From Actinomycetota bacterium (lineage in GTDB: Bacteria > Actinomycetota > Thermoleophilia > Gaiellales > Gaiellaceae), in contig VAWH01000069.1 of NCBI GenBank assembly GCA_005888315.1, positions 1 through 47,332 on the forward strand: a stretch of 47,332 nt of DNA. Direction: 5' to 3'. Below, one piece after another: positions 34,501-43,560 of the stretch. The number at the start of each line of letters is the position of its first letter. Within the stretch, counting starts at the first letter, position 1. The position numbers were made by a program, and so were the translations under genes. A model generated the notes under the pieces. The model was not told where the DNA came from, did no database searches, and saw nothing but the letters and a program-made list of their open reading frames with translations.

Positions 34501-35549
34501 CAGCGGAACTCGGGCAGCACTTTCTCGCCGAACAGCCGGATCTGCTCGTGTCGGTCCGCTCCCCACAGCTCGAGCATGACGTGCGTGCAACCCGCGTCGC
34601 GGTACTCCGCAATCGCGGCGATGCAATCCTCCGGCGTCCCGGCAATCGGCTTGCAGCGGTCGAGCAACGAATCCGTCACCTCTTCCTTGGCGGCGAGCCG
34701 GCCGCCCCGCTCCATCGCCTCGGCGACCGGCGCCAGCTCCTCCATCTCGATCTCGGCGCAATCGAGCAGCCCATCAGCCGCGCCCTTGATGTTCTGGAAC
34801 TTGTTCGCGAGATACATGCCGCCGATCTCCCGGGCGCCGTCGCGGCCGGCAGCGCGATCCGATGCATCGATTGATGCGATCACGGTGCAGCCTATGTCGA
34901 TCGTCCCGGGATCGCGGCCGGCCTCGCGCACGTTGTCGAGCGTCCAGCGGACGTACTCAGGCGTCGTGATCGACGGTGTCAGCAGGCCGTCTGCGATCTC
35001 CGCCGCCAGCTTCTGCATCTTGGGCGCCGTCGCCGCAATGTAGAGGGCCGGCGCGCCGCGCGGGCTGTCAGCCTCGGCGCTGAGCGCGGGAACCGAGGCG
35101 GAGAACGTCTCGCCCTGGTATTCGAAGGCGTTCCCGCCGAGGACGCCGCGCACGATCTCAACCGCCTCACGCATCGGCCCGAGCGTCTTCTTCGTGGCGA
35201 GCCCGGCGTTGTTGAGGAAGATCTTCGAGGTGCCGAAGCCGAGCAGGAAGCGGTCCGGCCCTGCGGCCTCCTGAACGACGCGAGCGTCCATCGCCACCTG
35301 GACGGGATGACGCGTGAACGGCGAGATGATCCCCCAGCCGATCGCCAGCCGCTCCGTCTCGCGAGCCATCAGGGCGGAAACCACAGTCGAGGAGCGAGCC
35401 TCCATCCCGTGCTTCCTCCACCAGGGATAAGCCTCCGCGAGCCAGATCGTGTCGACACCGGCCTCGTCCATCACCCGGGCGGAGGCAAGCATCTCCTCGA
35501 GCGGCTCCATCGTCAGCTGCATGACGCCGACTCGGAACGGCTGACTCAC
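34500..35549 (-). CDS. luciferase-like (LLM) F420-type oxidoreductase
   Basis: A 349-residue TIM-barrel protein of the luciferase-like superfamily, close to F420-dependent methylene-tetrahydromethanopterin-reductase-like members. Visible are the N-terminal EAGVDTIWLAEAYPWW, WGIISPFTRHPVQVAM, GPDRFLLGFGTSKIF and a C-terminal CIAAIAEYRDAGCTHVMLELWG. Cofactor may be F420 or FMN; the sequence alone does not settle it. It starts at GTG 35549, 4 bases after the CoxG-like stop, and overlaps the M20 gene. Role in the pathway unknown. Confidence 0.85.
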   Translation of the reverse strand: MSQPFRVGVMQLTMEPLEEMLASARVMDEAGVDTIWLAEAYPWWRKHGMEARSSTVVSALMARETERLAIGWGIISPFTRHPVQVAMDARVVQEAAGPDRFLLGFGTSKIFLNNAGLATKKTLGPMREAVEIVRGVLGGNAFEYQGETFSASVPALSAEADSPRGAPALYIAATAPKMQKLAAEIADGLLTPSITTPEYVRWTLDNVREAGRDPGTIDIGCTVIASIDASDRAAGRDGAREIGGMYLANKFQNIKGAADGLLDCAEIEMEELAPVAEAMERGGRLAAKEEVTDSLLDRCKPIAGTPEDCIAAIAEYRDAGCTHVMLELWGADRHEQIRLFGEKVLPEFR

Positions 35550-35553
35550 GTTT

Positions 35554-36051
35554 TCAGCCGGCGTCTTCGCCTGTACGTGTCGGCTCCTCGGCCGGGGCGG
35601 AACCGCCCCGGGCCGCCTCCTGCACCTGCGCGTGGAGCGCGTTGAGGACGTTCGCGACCTGCTGCTGGACGATCGGCTGCAGCACGCGCTGCCCCATCGA
35701 GCCCACCGGCCCGGCGATCGAAACGTCGGCCTCCCACTGCATCCGTGTCTCGGCGCCGGCCGACGACAGGTGGAACTGGGTCTCCATGCTCATGATCGCC
35801 CCCACACCCTCACCCTTGGCCTGGAGCTTCGCGAACTCGATCGGCCGCTCTTCCGTCTTGTCGAACTTGATCCGCATCTTGAGACTGCCGAGGCCGAGCG
35901 GGATGTTGCAGGTCGCCCGCCACCGCCGCTCGTCCTGGACCTCGAAGCTCTCGACCCCTGGAATCGTCTTCGCCATCCGCGCCGGATCGTTCAGCACTTC
36001 CCACACGGTCTGCTGCGCCGTCTCGAACGAGCGCTCGCCGGCGACCTTCAA
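35554..36051 (-). CDS. CoxG-like SRPBCC protein
   Basis: A 165-residue START/SRPBCC (CoxG) protein: AGERSFETAQQTVWEVLNDPARMAKTIPGVESFE is the family opening in pattern, followed by alternating strands and a long C-terminal helix and a polar tail. In CO dehydrogenase clusters CoxG helps anchor the enzyme to the membrane. The TTG start overlaps the large-subunit stop (TTGA), and the gene follows the three molybdenum-hydroxylase subunits, as CoxG often does. Confidence 0.83.
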   Translation of the reverse strand: MKVAGERSFETAQQTVWEVLNDPARMAKTIPGVESFEVQDERRWRATCNIPLGLGSLKMRIKFDKTEERPIEFAKLQAKGEGVGAIMSMETQFHLSSAGAETRMQWEADVSIAGPVGSMGQRVLQPIVQQQVANVLNALHAQVQEAARGGSAPAEEPTRTGEDAG

Positions 36052-38060
36052 CGCGTCTCCACCGCGACCCGTCCGCGCGAGTCGTCCGGGTTCGAGATCA
36101 GCTCCCACACCCGGTGCGGCGGGTTGCACGAGTCGTAGACGATCGGGTTCCCGAGCGGCCGGAGCGCGTCTTGCAGCGCCGCGCAGACGGCGTGGATTCC
36201 GGCACCGCCGCCCTCGCCCATCCCCTTGGCGCCGAGCGGCGTGAACGGCGACGGCGATTCGATGTAGCCGGTCTTCATCGGCGGCATGTCGAGCGCGTGC
36301 GGCACGTGGTAGTCGTAGAAGTTCGGGGTCAGCAGATTGCCCTGCTCGTCGTAGGTGAAGGTCTCGTGCGTCGCCGCGCCGAGGGCCTGGGCGGTGGCGC
36401 CGTGCACCTGGCCCTCGACGATCTGAGGGTGGATCCGGTTGCCGCAGTCGTCGACGGCGGCGTAGTCGACGATCTCGTAGGCGCCGGTCTCGGGGTCGAC
36501 CTCGAGCACGCAAACGTGGATCTGGGTCGCATAGGTCAAGGTCAGGTTGCCGTACTTGCGCTCCGTGTCCGGCACCTGGAACGGCGGCACGTAGACATAG
36601 CGGCAGTTCAGGGTCGCCTGACGTGCCTCGTCCGGCAGGACGGCGTTGTTCGCGTTGACGATCGCGCCGATCCCCATGAACGGGATTGCCGCCTCGGGGT
36701 TGTCGCGTAGCTTGGCGAAGCCCCCTTCGAGTACGACGTCCTCCACCGGCACGCCCCCGAGCACGGCCGCGGCGACCATCCGGATCTCGGCGGCGAGCTG
36801 GTCGACGGCGCCCTTGACGGCGCCGAGGCCGCTGACGGCGAACTGGCTCGCGTAGGTGCCCGAGAAGCCGGCGTGAGAGTTCCAGTAGGTGTCGTGGCCC
36901 GGGCGGACGGTGACGTCGTCGGGCGAGATGCCCAGCACGTCGGCGACGACCTGGGCGGAAGTCGTCTCGTGCCCCTGCCCCTGCGGAACCGTGCCGAGCG
37001 TGACGACGACCTCGCCGAAGATGTCGAGCTTGACCGTCGCCACCTCGTTGTTGCCTGAGAACTGCAGGTCGGGATTCAGGAGCTGCGACTGCCCGAAGTT
37101 GTTCGTCCCGGAGTCCAGGGTCGAGCCGATCCCGATCCCGAGCAGCTTGCCGCGGCCCTGGGCCTCGCGGCGGCGCTCGTCCGCACCCTCGTACTCGACG
37201 AGCTCGAGCGCGATGTCGAGGCAGCGCGCATAGTCGCCGGAGTCGTAGACGCACCCGTTCGGGGTCGTCCAGGGGAATTCATCGGCCTTGACGTAGTTCC
37301 GCTTCCGCACCTCGACCGGATCGAGGCCGAGCTCGTTGGCGACGATGTCGATCACCCGCTCCGTGAACCAGAGGTGCTGCATCCGCGAGTAGCCGCGGTT
37401 CGGCGAGACCGGTGACTTGTTCGTCGCGACCTGGGCGAAGTCGACGCGGACGTTCTGCCAGCGATAGCAGCCGGGGGTGACCTGGGCCCAGATGATGCAG
37501 CCGAGCGGCTCGTAGCGAGGGAACGCGCCGCAGTCGTCGATCGCCCGGGTCTTGAAGCCGAGCAGCGTCCCGTCGGCCTTGACCGCGACCTCGGTGTCCT
37601 CGAACCAGCGCTCGTTCCCGTGCGCGTTCGCGGTGTGCTGATCGGTCCGCCATTCCGTCCACTGCACGGGCCGCTTCAGCTTGCGGGCGAGCAGGCAACA
37701 GGCGACGAAGTAGGGATGCAGACAGATCTTGTTGCCGAAGGCGCCGCCGATGTCCTGGGTGACGAAGCGGAGCTTGTCGGTTCCCACCCGGAGCGCCGGC
37801 GCCATCCAGATCGCCCCGATCCCGGCCATCTGGGGGTTGCAGTACATCGTCCACTGCCCCGTGCCGCGGTTGAACTCGACGAGACAGCCGGAGCACTCGA
37901 GCGGCGTCGACGAGAACCGGTCGAAGTGGAGCTCCTTGATCCGGACGACGCGGTCCGCCTCGGCGAGACAGCCGTCCCAATCACCCCAGTCGAAGACTCC
38001 CTGCCAGACGAGATTCGAGCCCGCGTCCTCATGCAGGATCGGCGCATGGGCCTCGAGGCC
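36048..38060 (-). CDS. molybdenum hydroxylase large subunit, C-terminal fragment (frameshifted)
   Basis: About 670 residues, the main body of a xanthine-dehydrogenase/CoxL-family catalytic subunit. It continues the N-terminal fragment at 38029-38526 once one base is removed from the run at 38059-38061. Visible are the FGNK motif (GGAFGNKICLHP), the substrate loop NKSPVSPNRGYSRMQH and the catalytic glutamate in GAKGMGEGGG near the end. The loop has neither the AYRCSFR signature of true CO dehydrogenase nor AYRGAGR, so the substrate is another ring or aldehyde. The first in-frame Met is at 37847, but the frame is open and homologous back to about 38060. Truncated or non-functional unless the shift is an assembly error. 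Confidence 0.82.
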   Translation of the reverse strand, partial: GLEAHAPILHEDAGSNLVWQGVFDWGDWDGCLAEADRVVRIKELHFDRFSSTPLECSGCLVEFNRGTGQWTMYCNPQMAGIGAIWMAPALRVGTDKLRFVTQDIGGAFGNKICLHPYFVACCLLARKLKRPVQWTEWRTDQHTANAHGNERWFEDTEVAVKADGTLLGFKTRAIDDCGAFPRYEPLGCIIWAQVTPGCYRWQNVRVDFAQVATNKSPVSPNRGYSRMQHLWFTERVIDIVANELGLDPVEVRKRNYVKADEFPWTTPNGCVYDSGDYARCLDIALELVEYEGADERRREAQGRGKLLGIGIGSTLDSGTNNFGQSQLLNPDLQFSGNNEVATVKLDIFGEVVVTLGTVPQGQGHETTSAQVVADVLGISPDDVTVRPGHDTYWNSHAGFSGTYASQFAVSGLGAVKGAVDQLAAEIRMVAAAVLGGVPVEDVVLEGGFAKLRDNPEAAIPFMGIGAIVNANNAVLPDEARQATLNCRYVYVPPFQVPDTERKYGNLTLTYATQIHVCVLEVDPETGAYEIVDYAAVDDCGNRIHPQIVEGQVHGATAQALGAATHETFTYDEQGNLLTPNFYDYHVPHALDMPPMKTGYIESPSPFTPLGAKGMGEGGGAGIHAVCAALQDALRPLGNPIVYDSCNPPHRVWELISNPDDSRGRVAVETR

Positions 38061-38526
38061 CTGCGTCGATCAACGGCTCCAGCGGCTCGTAGTCGACCTC
38101 GACCAGCTCGGCCGCGTCGCGGGCGAGCTCGCGGGTCGCCGCGACGACCGCCGCCACCGGCTCGCCGACGAAGCGCGTCTTGCCGACGGCGAGCGCGTAG
38201 TCCTTGATCTCGCTTCCGGGCGGGACGGTCAGCTCGAAGAACGGGTCGGTCAGGATCGCGACCTCGTCGCCGGTCAGCGTCCCGTAGACGTCGCCGAGCT
38301 CGAGCGCCCGGGAGACGTCGATCGACTTGATCTTGGCGTGCGCATACGGGGAACGCACGAAGTGGACGAAGCCCATCCCGTGCCGCTTGATGTCGTCGAA
38401 GAACACGCCCTCGCCCTGGACGAGGCGCCGGTCCTCCTTGCGCGGAATGCTGGTGCCGACGAACCCGGGCTTCGTCTCCTGCTCTTCGACGACAACGGGG
38501 GTCGTGGGAGCGACGGTCTCGGTCAT
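38029..38526 (-). CDS. molybdenum hydroxylase large subunit, N-terminal fragment (frameshifted)
   Basis: 165 residues as read, of which about 155 are homologous. It contains the opening of the large subunit: FVGTSIPRKEDRRLVQGEGV, FVHFVRSPYAHAKI, and KTRFVGEPVAAVVAA. After LEPLIDA the frame runs into GPRGPCADPA and a stop at 38029. Removing one G at 38059-38061 would read LEAHAPILHED and join the downstream fragment into one protein of about 825 residues, a normal length. The start overlaps the iron-sulfur subunit stop (ATGA). Confidence 0.8.
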   Translation of the reverse strand: MTETVAPTTPVVVEEQETKPGFVGTSIPRKEDRRLVQGEGVFFDDIKRHGMGFVHFVRSPYAHAKIKSIDVSRALELGDVYGTLTGDEVAILTDPFFELTVPPGSEIKDYALAVGKTRFVGEPVAAVVAATRELARDAAELVEVDYEPLEPLIDAGPRGPCADPA

Positions 38527-39005
38527 CGGGCTGCCTCCGCCGCCGACGCGATCGCCTCGACGATGTTGACGTAGCCGGTGCAGCGGCAGATGTTCCCCTG
38601 GATCGCCCGCCGGATCTCAGGCTCGGTCGGCTCCGGGTTCTCGTCCAGCAATGCCTTCGCGCTCATCAGCATTCCCGGCGTGCAGTAGCCGCACTGGAGC
38701 GCGTGGTGCTCGCTGAAGGCCTCCTGCAGCCGGTGCAGGTCGCCGTCGCCGCCGAGGCCTTCGACGGTCTCGATCGAGCCGCCGTCGGCCTGGATCGCCA
38801 GCATCATGCAGCTCTTCAGCAGCGTGCCGTCGACGATCACCGAACACGCCCCGCAGTTGCCGGTGTCGCAGCCGACGTGCGTGCCGGTCAGGTCGAGATC
38901 GTCACGGAGGAAGTGCACCAGCAGCCTGCGCGCTTCGACGTCTCGCTCGTAGGTCGTGCCGTTGACCTCGACGGCGATCGTCTTGCGGGCGACGGGCTCG
39001 CTCAC
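38523..39005 (-). CDS. molybdenum hydroxylase small [2Fe-2S] subunit
   Basis: A 160-residue iron-sulfur subunit. The N-terminal plant-type ferredoxin cluster is CDTGNCGACSV with a later Cys in LLKSCMML. The C-terminal all-helical cluster is CGYCTPGM and CRCTGY. This is the full cysteine set of CoxS/XdhC-type subunits, which pass electrons from the molybdenum centre to FAD. Its GTG start overlaps the FAD subunit stop (GTGA). Confidence 0.94.
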   Translation of the reverse strand: MSEPVARKTIAVEVNGTTYERDVEARRLLVHFLRDDLDLTGTHVGCDTGNCGACSVIVDGTLLKSCMMLAIQADGGSIETVEGLGGDGDLHRLQEAFSEHHALQCGYCTPGMLMSAKALLDENPEPTEPEIRRAIQGNICRCTGYVNIVEAIASAAEAAR

Positions 39006-39808
39006 GCCGCTCCCGTCGCCTGCCGGACCGCGCGTGCTGCCAGCACCTCTGCGAGCTGCCGCCTGTAACCGGCCGGGGCGTGGACGTCAGAGGGCGGATC
39101 GAGATCCGCCGCCGCGACCGCGGCGCGCACGGATTCCTCTTCGGCCGAGGCCGTCTCGACCAGCACCGGCGTGGCCGCCACGCAGCCGAGCGCGACGCGC
39201 ACACGCCCGTTCGCGCTCGCGGCGGCGTTTGCAATGCAGGTCCCATCCGCGCCGATCGTCACCGCCGCAAAGCCGTCGCCGCCCCCGCGCCGCGGGATCG
39301 AGATCCCGGTCAGCAGCTCGCCCGGGCCGACGGCGGTCATGTAGACGCCGAGGAAGAACTCCTCGGCCGGAACGGGGCGGGTGCCCGACGCACCCGCGAC
39401 CGTCATCGTCGCGCCGACCGCGACGAGCAGCGGCGGCAAGTGGTTTGTCGGGTCGTTCGAGCAGACGTTTCCGCCGACGGTGCCGCGGTTGCGCACCTGC
39501 ACGTCGGCGATCTGACTCGCCACCTCCGCCAGGATCGGCCGCGCCCGATACACCTCCTCCGCCCGCGCGAGCTGGGTGTAGGTCACCATCGCGCCGAGCT
39601 CGAGCGCGCCGTCCGCCTCGCGGATCTCGCGAAGCTCCGGGATGCCGTTCAGGTCGACGAGCAGCTCCACTGCGGCGATCCGCGCCTTCATCACGTTGAC
39701 GAGCGTTTGCCCGCCCGCGAGCGCGCGGCCGTTGGGATTCGCGGCGAGCAGCGAGAGCGCCTCGTCGACGGAGGCGGGGCGTGCGTACTCGACGCTTGCC
39801 AGGAGCAT
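39002..39808 (-). CDS. molybdenum hydroxylase FAD subunit
   Basis: A 268-residue FAD-binding subunit (CoxM-like). FAD motifs ALAGGQTLVNVM near 30 and RNRGTVGGNVCSNDP near 107 are present, and the C-terminal CO_deh_flav_C domain follows. It transfers electrons from the iron-sulfur clusters to an acceptor. It is the first gene of a nine-gene operon. ATG 39808 lies 6 bases after TATAAG, so the message is probably leaderless. Confidence 0.93.
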   Translation of the reverse strand: MLLASVEYARPASVDEALSLLAANPNGRALAGGQTLVNVMKARIAAVELLVDLNGIPELREIREADGALELGAMVTYTQLARAEEVYRARPILAEVASQIADVQVRNRGTVGGNVCSNDPTNHLPPLLVAVGATMTVAGASGTRPVPAEEFFLGVYMTAVGPGELLTGISIPRRGGGDGFAAVTIGADGTCIANAAASANGRVRVALGCVAATPVLVETASAEEESVRAAVAAADLDPPSDVHAPAGYRRQLAEVLAARAVRQATGAA

Positions 39809-39814
39809 CGAGGT

Positions 39815-39820
39815 CTTATA
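39815..39820 (-). promoter_or_regulatory. -10 box of the molybdenum-hydroxylase operon (leaderless)
   Basis: TATAAG on the minus strand ends 6 bases before the ATG of the FAD subunit, and no ribosome-binding site is present. The -35 region lacks a TTGACA-like hexamer at 16-18 bases. Confidence 0.5.
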
Positions 39821-39849
39821 TTCGATTCGGTCGGCCTTCGCAGATGCAA

Positions 39850-39871
39850 CCGGGGCCAGGACCGACCCCGG
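39850..39871. other. GC-rich inverted repeat in the divergent gap
   Basis: CCGGGG (39850-39855) and CCCCGG (39866-39871) pair around a partly self-complementary centre. The element lies between the divergent starts at 39808 and 39932. It could be an operator or just a hairpin. Confidence 0.3.
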
Positions 39872-39931
39872 CCGATTTATCCCTGATTAGCGGCCGAGCA
39901 ACCTCCGTCCTTGATGCTCGGAGGAATCGAA

Positions 39932-40678
39932 ATGGATCCACACCGTCTCCGGGCAGCTCTTGCCGTCGCGGTTGTCGTGGTGCTCACGGCCGCCATCCCG
40001 GCGAGCGCGACGCCAACCGCCGTGACTTTCCATCTCGTCGGAACGCATCCGCCGGATGCCGACTATCACCAAGGAACCTTCACGGCGCCATCGCCGCTGT
40101 GCCCGTCAGGAACATGGCAGGGCAACGGCCAAGGGAGCCGCGTCTTCACCTGCGCCGACGGTTCCGGAACCTTTACCGCCAACTTCTCCGGCGAGGTCGA
40201 GCACACGGCCGGCGCGAGCGGCCCTTGGCCGATCACCGCCGGTACGGGAACATACGGCGCCCTGCGCGGCACTGGCCGCGCGACAATCGACTCGTCAACC
40301 GGTCCAAACGGCAACCCGATCGCCTTCACCGACACCTGGCGAGGGCTCGTCGACTTCGACAACATCGCGCCAACGATCAAGGTGCGCCGGGCGACGGCAA
40401 CGCGACTTGGGAAGGGGCGCAGCTACGTGCTCCGTCTCTCGTTCGCATGTCCCGACAACGTGGCCGGGAACAACGTCTCCTACACCGTGCTCATCGGCAC
40501 GGCTGCGTCGGATCTGGCCAAGCGCGCGGGAAAGACGACCGCAATCGCAAGCCTCTCGCTCAGGGTTCGGCCGCCACGAAGCGCGCGCTTCGTCAGCGTC
40601 GACATCACGGCGACGGATCCGGTCGGCAACCTGCGGACAACCGCACGGCGCGTCCCGCTTCGCAGACGCCGGAGCTGA
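39932..40678 (+). CDS. secreted protein of unknown function
   Basis: 248 residues. A signal peptide (LRAALAVAVVVVLTAAIPASA) precedes a beta-rich first half (TFHLVGTHPP to FTDTWRGLVDFDN) that looks like an AOC/allene-oxide-cyclase- or lipocalin-like small barrel, with Gly/Thr repeats and two Cys. The second half (IAPTIKVRRATATR to VDITATDPVGN) resembles an Ig-like strand domain ending in a basic tail. I cannot name a family with confidence. Start ATG 39932 is fixed by GGAGG at 39920-39924, 7 bases upstream; the frame open to 39911 is not needed. Confidence 0.68.
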   Translation: MDPHRLRAALAVAVVVVLTAAIPASATPTAVTFHLVGTHPPDADYHQGTFTAPSPLCPSGTWQGNGQGSRVFTCADGSGTFTANFSGEVEHTAGASGPWPITAGTGTYGALRGTGRATIDSSTGPNGNPIAFTDTWRGLVDFDNIAPTIKVRRATATRLGKGRSYVLRLSFACPDNVAGNNVSYTVLIGTAASDLAKRAGKTTAIASLSLRVRPPRSARFVSVDITATDPVGNLRTTARRVPLRRRRS

Positions 40679-40850
40679 CGAGCTAGTCAGCCACAGAGCG
40701 GCAACAGCGGCCAATGCGCGGGGCCGCAGGCCGATCGCCCGTCTTCCTGCGTGAGCCGGGGCGGGCCTCGCGACCACCACTCGCGGTCGCGACCAGTTTC
40801 CGGCGACGCGGCCGGGGCGGCGTGCCCCGGCCGCGTTCGCAATCCGCCTC

Positions 40851-42335
40851 TTACGAGCAGGTCCCCTTGCCGATCAGGCGTGGGCCGCCGTTCTGGTGCA
40901 GGAAGAGCGGCCGCGCCGTCGGTAACGGGCCGCCGGTGGTCGGGTCGGTGAGCCGGGTGTCGCCGGTCGCGATCAGGACGCACCCGCGCGAATCGAGTGT
41001 GTTGGTGAAGTAGTCGCCGAGCCGGCGGTCCTGGCCGGTCGCGACGCAGAGCGTGCCGCCCTGGCAGACCCAGCCGATATGGATCGGACGCCCGGCGGCG
41101 TCGGCGATCCATTGTTGCGGCTTGCTGCCGGTCGCCCCGAGCAGCGTCGCTTCCATCGCATGGATGTGACCGGTCTGGCAATCGGAGTCGGGCAGGCCGT
41201 CCTGGGGCTCGGTCTGGTACCAGATCACCGAGACCTTGCCGGCGTCCCCTGCGGTGATCCACGGCCAGAGCACGCGCGTGCCCGGGTGAGTGACCGTCCT
41301 CGGCGTCGACCACGTCTTGCCGAGGTCCTTCGTGTAGGTCAGCATGATCGAGTTCGGCGCCGGCGTCTCCGAACCGTCGCAGCCGCCGCTGGTGCCGGGC
41401 TGGCGGTCGTTCGTGTCCCAGGTCAGGTAAACGGTTCCGGCCGAGTCGATCGCGATCGCCGGCCAGTGGGCGAACATCGTCGTCCCGCGCACGCCCTCGT
41501 GCGGCGTGAACGCCGATCCGCCCGCGGGCAAGGTGCTGATGCCGAGGCCGAAGCTGCCGTCCGGATGGTCGAAGATCGCCGGCTCGACCACGGTTCCGTT
41601 CAGCTTGTCGTAGTAGAGCTTGCCGTCGCCGGTGAACGAGCCGCCGTCGGGCAGTGAGCCGTTGTCGTCGATGCCGGTGGCGCTGCAGCTGTTGCCACCG
41701 TCGTTCGAGACGAACAACTGATGCCCGGTCCTGCTTCCCTCGACCGTGTCGGTCGCCAGGAAGACCTGGTCGGCCTTGCCGCCGGCGAGCCACGGCCGAT
41801 CGCCGTCGTGGCAATCCGCGGTCCCCTTGTCCCACGTCTTGCCGCCGTCGATCGACGAGAAGAGCGCGTCGTTGACGAGGTCGATGCCGGTGTTGTAGAC
41901 GCGCCCGCCCGCATCCTGGGTCAGGTCGGGGTCGCTGAAACCGGTGTTCTCCGTCGGGCTCGTCGGACACGGACTACCGAGGTAGCGGTCGCGGAACCAG
42001 TTGGCGCCGCCGTCCGGCGACGTCCAGATGTTGACCTGGTTGCAGTAGTTGGAGACGAAGGAAAAATCGCCCCAGGGCGAGGTGACCACCCCGTCTCGGT
42101 AGAGATGGGTCGTCCCTTCGTGGGCGGTGTAGATCAGCGTTCCGTGCTTGGCGTCTGTGAAGACTTCCGGCTCGCCCCCGGCGAGCTGCTGGTCGACGTA
42201 GACGGGCGGCGCGAAGGTCGGCCCTGGCGTGACGGCCGAACCTCGAGTCGCCAAGACGCTGGCGAGCGCGGCCAATCCCAGCACGACGCCCACCGCCAAG
42301 ACCCGGACCCGCCGCAAGCGCGAAAGCGGCTCCAT
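40851..42335 (-). CDS. secreted sialidase-like beta-propeller (BNR/Asp-box) protein
   Basis: A 494-residue exported protein. A signal peptide or anchor ([19 protein letters not shown]) is followed by a propeller with repeated Asp-boxes: [28 protein letters not shown] and [10 protein letters not shown]. This is the sialidase/BNR fold; the catalytic Arg triad and Tyr-Glu pair of true sialidases are not recognisable, so no enzyme activity is claimed. ATG 42335 is supported by AGGAGG 7 bases upstream; the frame open to 42995 is antisense of the divergent collagen-like gene. Several cysteines suggest disulfides outside the cell. Confidence 0.82.
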   Translation of the reverse strand: MEPLSRLRRVRVLAVGVVLGLAALASVLATRGSAVTPGPTFAPPVYVDQQLAGGEPEVFTDAKHGTLIYTAHEGTTHLYRDGVVTSPWGDFSFVSNYCNQVNIWTSPDGGANWFRDRYLGSPCPTSPTENTGFSDPDLTQDAGGRVYNTGIDLVNDALFSSIDGGKTWDKGTADCHDGDRPWLAGGKADQVFLATDTVEGSRTGHQLFVSNDGGNSCSATGIDDNGSLPDGGSFTGDGKLYYDKLNGTVVEPAIFDHPDGSFGLGISTLPAGGSAFTPHEGVRGTTMFAHWPAIAIDSAGTVYLTWDTNDRQPGTSGGCDGSETPAPNSIMLTYTKDLGKTWSTPRTVTHPGTRVLWPWITAGDAGKVSVIWYQTEPQDGLPDSDCQTGHIHAMEATLLGATGSKPQQWIADAAGRPIHIGWVCQGGTLCVATGQDRRLGDYFTNTLDSRGCVLIATGDTRLTDPTTGGPLPTARPLFLHQNGGPRLIGKGTCS

Positions 42336-42477
42336 CAAATGTCCTCCTCTCTGGGCAACTGCGCGGGGGAAGCCCGCGCTCGTATCACCAGCGGCCATTA
42401 CCCCGGGAGGCGGAATCGCAATCTGCCCAGGGCCGCCGACGAACCTCGAGCGGGCCGCGGCTAGTGCGTCTCGTACG

Positions 42478-42491
42478 CGGAACGAAACCGT
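42478..42491 (-). promoter_or_regulatory. near-palindromic motif, copy 3 (reverse orientation)
   Basis: CGGAACGAAACCGT is identical to the reverse complement of 1528-1541, including the flanking GGAAC. It lies about 75 bases upstream of the collagen-like gene and about 140 bases upstream of the divergent beta-propeller gene. Confidence 0.3.
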
Positions 42492-42567
42492 GCCGGAAGG
42501 GCGACGAACCCTGGCCGAGCGGCTGCACCGCGGATACCACGAAAGGCATCCACCCGAAGGAGGATCT

Positions 42568-43560
42568 GTGCCTGGAACGCCGCTTCGCGTACTTCTGCTC
42601 ACTCTGCTAGCCGCTGCTCCCACCGGCGGGGCCATCGCCGTCGCCCGCGGTCCGCACTCCTCAAGGACGGTCATCCAGGCGTGCGTTCGGAAGGACGGGC
42701 GTCCGCGGCTCGTCGCCGCGAACGCCGCCTGCCGCAGGAACGAGCACCCGATCTCGTGGAACGTCCGCGGGCCGCAAGGCGAGCCGGGGCCACAGGGCCC
42801 GCCCGGTCCGGCCGGCGCGAACGGTGCGCCCGGCCTCGACGGCGCCCAGGGTTCACCCGGCGCGGACGGCACCCAGGGACCGCCCGGGCCGCAGGGCGAG
42901 CGCGGCCCGCAGGGACCGAAGGGCGATCCCGGCACGATCGACGCGCTCGAGCGGCTGAACGGTGTCGCCTGCCGCGTCGGCGGCCGAAACGGCACGGTGA
43001 CGCTGACCTACGACGCCTCGGCGCGAGCTGTCTTCACGTGCACCGCCGCCACCACAGATGCGACCGTCCGCGTGAATGAATTCTCGACAGGCACCAGCGC
43101 ATCCGCGACGGATGAGTTCGTCGAGCTCGTCAACGTCGGCTCGAGCCCCGCCGACCTGAGCGGCTACAAGCTCGTCTACCGCTCCGGCGCCGGCACGAGC
43201 GACGTCTCGCTGGCGACGATCCCAGACGGGACGACGCTCGCGCCAGGCGCGTTCTACCTCTTCGGCGGCAGCGGCTATGCGGGCGCGAAAAAAGCCGATC
43301 AGTCGTTCTCGACCGCGCTCGCGGCGACCGCCGGCGGCATAGGCCTCCGTGACGCGGGCGGCAAGGTCGTCGACTCGGTCGGCTACGGCACCGCGACGAA
43401 CGCATTCGTCGAGACGAATGCCGCCTCGGCGCCGCCGGCGACGGCCGCCCCGGGCTCGAGCGACATCCGCCTACCCGACGGCGCGGACACGGACGACAAC
43501 GGCGCCGACTTCGCCGTCACGGCGGCCCCCACGCCGGGAGCCCCGAATGCGGCCGGCTAG
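42568..43560 (+). CDS. secreted collagen-like protein with lamin-tail domain
   Basis: 330 residues. A signal peptide ([20 protein letters not shown]) is followed by a short Cys-containing region, about 18 uninterrupted Gly-X-Y triplets (from [16 protein letters not shown] to GPKGDPG), a linker with two Cys, and a C-terminal lamin-tail (LTD) domain starting [13 protein letters not shown] and containing [10 protein letters not shown] and LSGYKLVY. Collagen-like triplets should trimerise, and bacterial LTDs occur on cell-surface or nuclease-linked proteins. GTG 42568 follows GGAGG by 4 bases. Its TAG stop shares CTAG with the convergent permease stop. Confidence 0.85.
   Translation: MPGTPLRVLLLTLLAAAPTGGAIAVARGPHSSRTVIQACVRKDGRPRLVAANAACRRNEHPISWNVRGPQGEPGPQGPPGPAGANGAPGLDGAQGSPGADGTQGPPGPQGERGPQGPKGDPGTIDALERLNGVACRVGGRNGTVTLTYDASARAVFTCTAATTDATVRVNEFSTGTSASATDEFVELVNVGSSPADLSGYKLVYRSGAGTSDVSLATIPDGTTLAPGAFYLFGGSGYAGAKKADQSFSTALAATAGGIGLRDAGGKVVDSVGYGTATNAFVETNAASAPPATAAPGSSDIRLPDGADTDDNGADFAVTAAPTPGAPNAAG

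Noticed and set aside
30118-39808. Reading the molybdenum hydroxylase operon as a CO dehydrogenase (coxMSL) cluster
   Set aside because: The large subunit lacks the AYRCSFR loop, and neighbours other than the CoxG-like gene are atypical for CO oxidation.
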